Assembly (NCBI GenBank): GCA_947630155.1
Contig: CANRGM010000003.1
Coordinates: forward strand, 1-42,936
Length of the DNA: 42,936 bases
Direction of reading: 5' to 3'
From: an uncultured Clostridia bacterium
GTDB lineage: Bacteria > Bacillota > Clostridia > TANB77 > CAG-508
Numbering within the stretch: position 1 is the first letter of the stretch; every line of letters starts with the position of its first letter. Shown here in pieces: positions 41,489 through 42,936 of this stretch. The position numbers were made by a program, and so were the translations under genes. Under the pieces are notes generated by a model. It did not search any database. It was given only the letters and a program-made list of their open reading frames with translations, and was not told the DNA's origin.

Positions 41489-41653
41489 CTAAATTTTAAA
41501 TATAATAAATGTCAATATAACACTAGCAACTATTTCTACTAAATTCATAATTCTGCCCTTATTATCTATGTACTTATTATTCATTCCATCCACTATTTTT
41601 GACAAAGCATAAAAACCTATAAAAAATATAAATATTGCTTTAATTATTACCAT
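41489..41653 (-). CDS. small membrane protein
   Basis: MVIIKAIFIFFIGFYALSKIVDGMNNKYIDNKGRIMNLVEIVASVILTFIIFKI*; RBS GGAGGTG. Confidence 0.55.
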   Translation of the reverse strand: MVIIKAIFIFFIGFYALSKIVDGMNNKYIDNKGRIMNLVEIVASVILTFIIFKI

Positions 41654-41695
41654 TTTTACATACACCTCCTATTTTCTGGTTATTGAGTTCATTTC

Positions 41696-42064
41696 TCATT
41701 TTTTCAATTTTAATTTATATAATACTTCATAATATCTAGCATATGTATACTGTTTTTTATTATCTTTCACAATTTTATCAATTGTGTTTCTTTGTATTCC
41801 TTCACTTTGCAATAATTTCATAAATCTTTTTTTGCTAATCGTTTTGTTTTGTAAATGTGGCAAATTTTTATATATAGATTCACAAATACTTTTACTTAAT
41901 TCCAACACTACATTAGCAACAGACTGCATAGTTCTTTTAAATACTTCTAAAATTTCTAAATTTAAAGTTTTACTATCAGCATTACATACAATTTCTGTTA
42001 TATAACCAGTTTTAATTGCATTCTGTATATTCTCTATTGTTATATTTTCATAATTTATTTGCAT
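41696..42064 (-). CDS. hypothetical phage protein
   Basis: 122-aa ORF, HTH-like C-terminal half. Confidence 0.5.
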   Translation of the reverse strand: MQINYENITIENIQNAIKTGYITEIVCNADSKTLNLEILEVFKRTMQSVANVVLELSKSICESIYKNLPHLQNKTISKKRFMKLLQSEGIQRNTIDKIVKDNKKQYTYARYYEVLYKLKLKK

Positions 42065-42067
42065 TTC

Positions 42068-42232
42068 CTACCATCTCCTACTTTTTTTATCACTTACTTT
42101 CTCTATCAAGTTTTCAATATAATCAGCAACTCTTTGATATATGTATCTATTCTCTTCTTCTTGCGTATATTCTGCTAACTGCTGATATTTTTTAACATCC
42201 TTTTTTAATATACTTTTAGCAGATTTTGTCAT
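42068..42232 (-). CDS. small hypothetical phage protein
   Basis: MTKSAKSILKKDVKKYQQLAEYTQEEENRYIYQRVADYIENLIEKVSDKKSRRW*. Confidence 0.5.
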   Translation of the reverse strand: MTKSAKSILKKDVKKYQQLAEYTQEEENRYIYQRVADYIENLIEKVSDKKSRRW

Positions 42233-42241
42233 GATTTTCAC

Positions 42242-42637
42242 CTAATCTTTATTAACTAATGTAAATGGTACTATCATCTCTGGTGTATAATTTACTTCAT
42301 AGTGATATTTGTCCACATATGCTCCACTCATATCTTCTACTACATATAATACATTTTCATTTAGATATATAAAGTGTTTCTTATATACATTTTCAGATAC
42401 TTCACATATTATCTCCAATTCATGCTCACTATTATTTTCTAAGCTAAAATTTCCTATTAATTCAAATATGATCTTGTCCGTTCTTGCATTATAAACAACT
42501 ATTCTTCTTGTTATATTAAAGTTATCTGCATCTTTTCCTAAGTTGTATGCTACTCTTTCTGATTGTCTACAACCTGTCATCAATAACATCCCACCTATTA
42601 ATACTAATATTAATATAATTACTTTTATTTTTTTCAT
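42242..42637 (-). CDS. phage-encoded lipoprotein
   Basis: MKKIKVIILILVLIGGMLLMTGCRQSE lipobox; GGAGGAAT RBS. Confidence 0.75.
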   Translation of the reverse strand: MKKIKVIILILVLIGGMLLMTGCRQSERVAYNLGKDADNFNITRRIVVYNARTDKIIFELIGNFSLENNSEHELEIICEVSENVYKKHFIYLNENVLYVVEDMSGAYVDKYHYEVNYTPEMIVPFTLVNKD

Positions 42638-42674
42638 AATCTTATTCCTCCTACTTTCATAATTACGATTCCTT

Positions 42675-42857
42675 TTATCTATTCTTAAAATAATCTTCAA
42701 AATATTTTATCATTTCATCATCTTCTGAATAAAATGGGTCTTTATCCATTGAATTTAATACATTACACATAAGTTGTCCAAATCTCCAGTCAGGGACTTT
42801 ATTCCATACCTTTTCAAGTCGTTCTAAAAAAGGTTTTATTCTCGCTTTATCTCTCAT
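42675..42857 (-). CDS. small conserved phage hypothetical
   Basis: MRDKARIKPFLERLEKVWNKVPDWRFGQLMCNVL...; RBS AGGAGG. Confidence 0.6.
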   Translation of the reverse strand: MRDKARIKPFLERLEKVWNKVPDWRFGQLMCNVLNSMDKDPFYSEDDEMIKYFEDYFKNR

Positions 42858-42876
42858 ATTTTCCTCCTACTTAAAA

Positions 42877-42936
42877 TCATTTACTTTCTCTTACTCTGTA
42901 ATGTGGAATATCAAACATTTTCTCTGTACTCCAAAA
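42877..42936 (-). CDS. C-terminal fragment of a gene running off the right edge
   Basis: ...WSTEKMFDIPHYRVRESK*. Confidence 0.35.
   Translation of the reverse strand, partial: FWSTEKMFDIPHYRVRESK

Overview
AT-rich Firmicutes (Clostridia-like) DNA. Positions 1 to ~16.65 kb are chromosomal: thioredoxin/thioredoxin reductase, a PiT phosphate permease, an RqcH/NFACT protein, NAD-dependent DNA ligase, PgsA, a UPF0182 protein, FtsY and a KilA-N protein. From ~16.65 kb to beyond the right edge lies a siphovirus-type prophage with an HK97-like morphogenesis module. Its left junction is a 3' fragment of tRNA-Thr(CGU). Main finding: six apparent frameshifts in five genes, both chromosomal and prophage (PiT; ligA twice; tail fibre; holin; XhlA-like protein), are all the same event. 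Each has an in-phase CGG codon, and the homologous protein resumes exactly +1, so that C-GGN is read as glycine. Elsewhere in confident CDSs I found only two in-frame CGG codons, one ambiguous (pgsA 3' end) and one in a compositionally foreign moron gene. This suggests CGG is not a normal Arg codon here but a +1 frameshift (or CGGN quadruplet) signal. Second finding: two related foldback elements (4684-4864 and 16214-16490) have long, nearly perfect but different inverted arms inside conserved edges (CAGAGTAG ... CGG-N6-GCAAA). Other items are an HNH-P-loop kinase fusion, a prophage RtcB, an autonomous moron cassette, a candidate cos region and a -1 slippery site in the tail chaperone. All calls come from reading the sequence and recalled family motifs; no searches or computations were run.
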